A DNA stretch of 40,957 bases. Origin: a virus. The stretch covers positions 1 to 40,957 of IMG/VR virus record IMGVR_UViG_3300030099_003103; one strand, written 5' to 3'. Shown piece by piece: positions 40,758 to 40,957 of this stretch. Position 1 is the first letter of the stretch, and each line of letters opens with the position of its first letter. The notes beneath the pieces were generated by a model, which did not search any database, was not told where the DNA came from, and was given only the letters and a program-made list of their open reading frames with translations. The position numbers and the translations under genes were made by a program.

Positions 40758-40792
40758 AGCCCGCCACTGGATGTGAGCCTTGGGCGGGCTTT
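40758..40792 (+). terminator. Intrinsic terminator before psbA
   Basis: An 8-bp stem AGCCCGCC/GGCGGGCT with a 17-base loop is followed by a short T-run (TTTAC). It lies between the porin-like gene and psbA, so psbA can be transcribed as a separate unit. Confidence 0.7.
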
Positions 40793-40839
40793 ACAAAGTG
40801 CTCAAATACATAAGACTGTAAATGTAACCGCACTTTTAA

Positions 40840-40957
40840 ATGACCGCAACTATCGCACAAAGGCAGTCTCAATCTACTTGGGAGGAGTTCTGCCGGTGGG
40901 TAACGTCCACTAACAACCGTCTTTATGTAGGCTGGTTTGGTATCCTTATGATTCCAA
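40840..40957 (+). CDS. psbA: Photosystem II D1 protein PsbA, N-terminal part (partial)
   Basis: The first 39 residues are D1: [20 protein letters not shown], then [19 protein letters not shown], with the start of the first membrane helix. The rest runs past the window end. D1 is the fast-turnover core of photosystem II; phage copies keep electron flow and ATP supply going during infection. Upstream, TTTACA (40790) and AT-rich DNA may hold a promoter, though no good -10 is seen at the right distance. No Shine-Dalgarno is visible. The capsid gene should follow outside the window. Confidence 0.96.
   Translation, partial: MTATIAQRQSQSTWEEFCRWVTSTNNRLYVGWFGILMIP

Overview
The window is most of the genome of a lytic T7-like cyanophage (a cyanopodovirus). 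Every gene I can support lies on the + strand. The set includes a single-subunit T7-type RNA polymerase, gp2.5-type SSB, endonuclease I, primase-helicase, family A DNA polymerase, gp6-type exonuclease, and the T7 virion set (gp8, 9, 10, 11, 12, 14, 15, 16, 17, 18, 19). Cyanobacterial genes (hli and the start of psbA), plus thyX, a MazG-like pyrophosphohydrolase and a two-subunit ribonucleotide reductase, point to a marine Synechococcus or Prochlorococcus host. I see no integrase, tRNA, CRISPR array or insertion sequence.

The window starts inside the major capsid gene and ends inside psbA. In T7-like cyanophages these two are neighbours, so the sequence reads as a permuted (circularised or re-linearised) phage genome. 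The missing piece would hold the rest of psbA and the 5' part of the capsid gene. The physical genome ends most likely lie in the only long gene-free stretch, about 21.96-22.83 kb.

Layout. 1-15.8 kb: capsid end, terminator, tail tube proteins, three internal virion proteins and a very long, partly repetitive tail fibre. 15.8-21.2 kb: small membrane, secreted and probable lysis genes, terminase small subunit, two nuclease-like genes and terminase large subunit. 21.2-22.8 kb: thyX, a tiny membrane gene, then structured noncoding DNA. 22.8-25.7 kb: about thirteen small early genes with hairpin-rich leaders. 25.7-33.1 kb: RNA polymerase and DNA replication. 33.1-36 kb: nucleotide metabolism. 36-39.6 kb: a coiled-coil protein, portal and scaffold. 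39.6-41 kb: host-derived or accessory cassette of hli, small basic genes, a porin-like secreted protein and psbA.

How the genes work together. Early small proteins and the phage RNA polymerase redirect the host. MazG, RNR and ThyX supply dNTPs while Hli and D1 protect photosynthesis. SSB, primase-helicase, polymerase and exonucleases copy the genome. Late genes build and pack the particle. The points most worth a second look are a DNA polymerase split between two overlapping frames at a run of six A, a family of look-alike hairpins plus an exact 27-base repeat ahead of early genes, a 26-base near-identical motif after terminase and inside the RNA polymerase gene that may be a phage promoter, an RNR small subunit without the usual tyrosine, a mosaic tail fibre, and nested secreted-protein genes.
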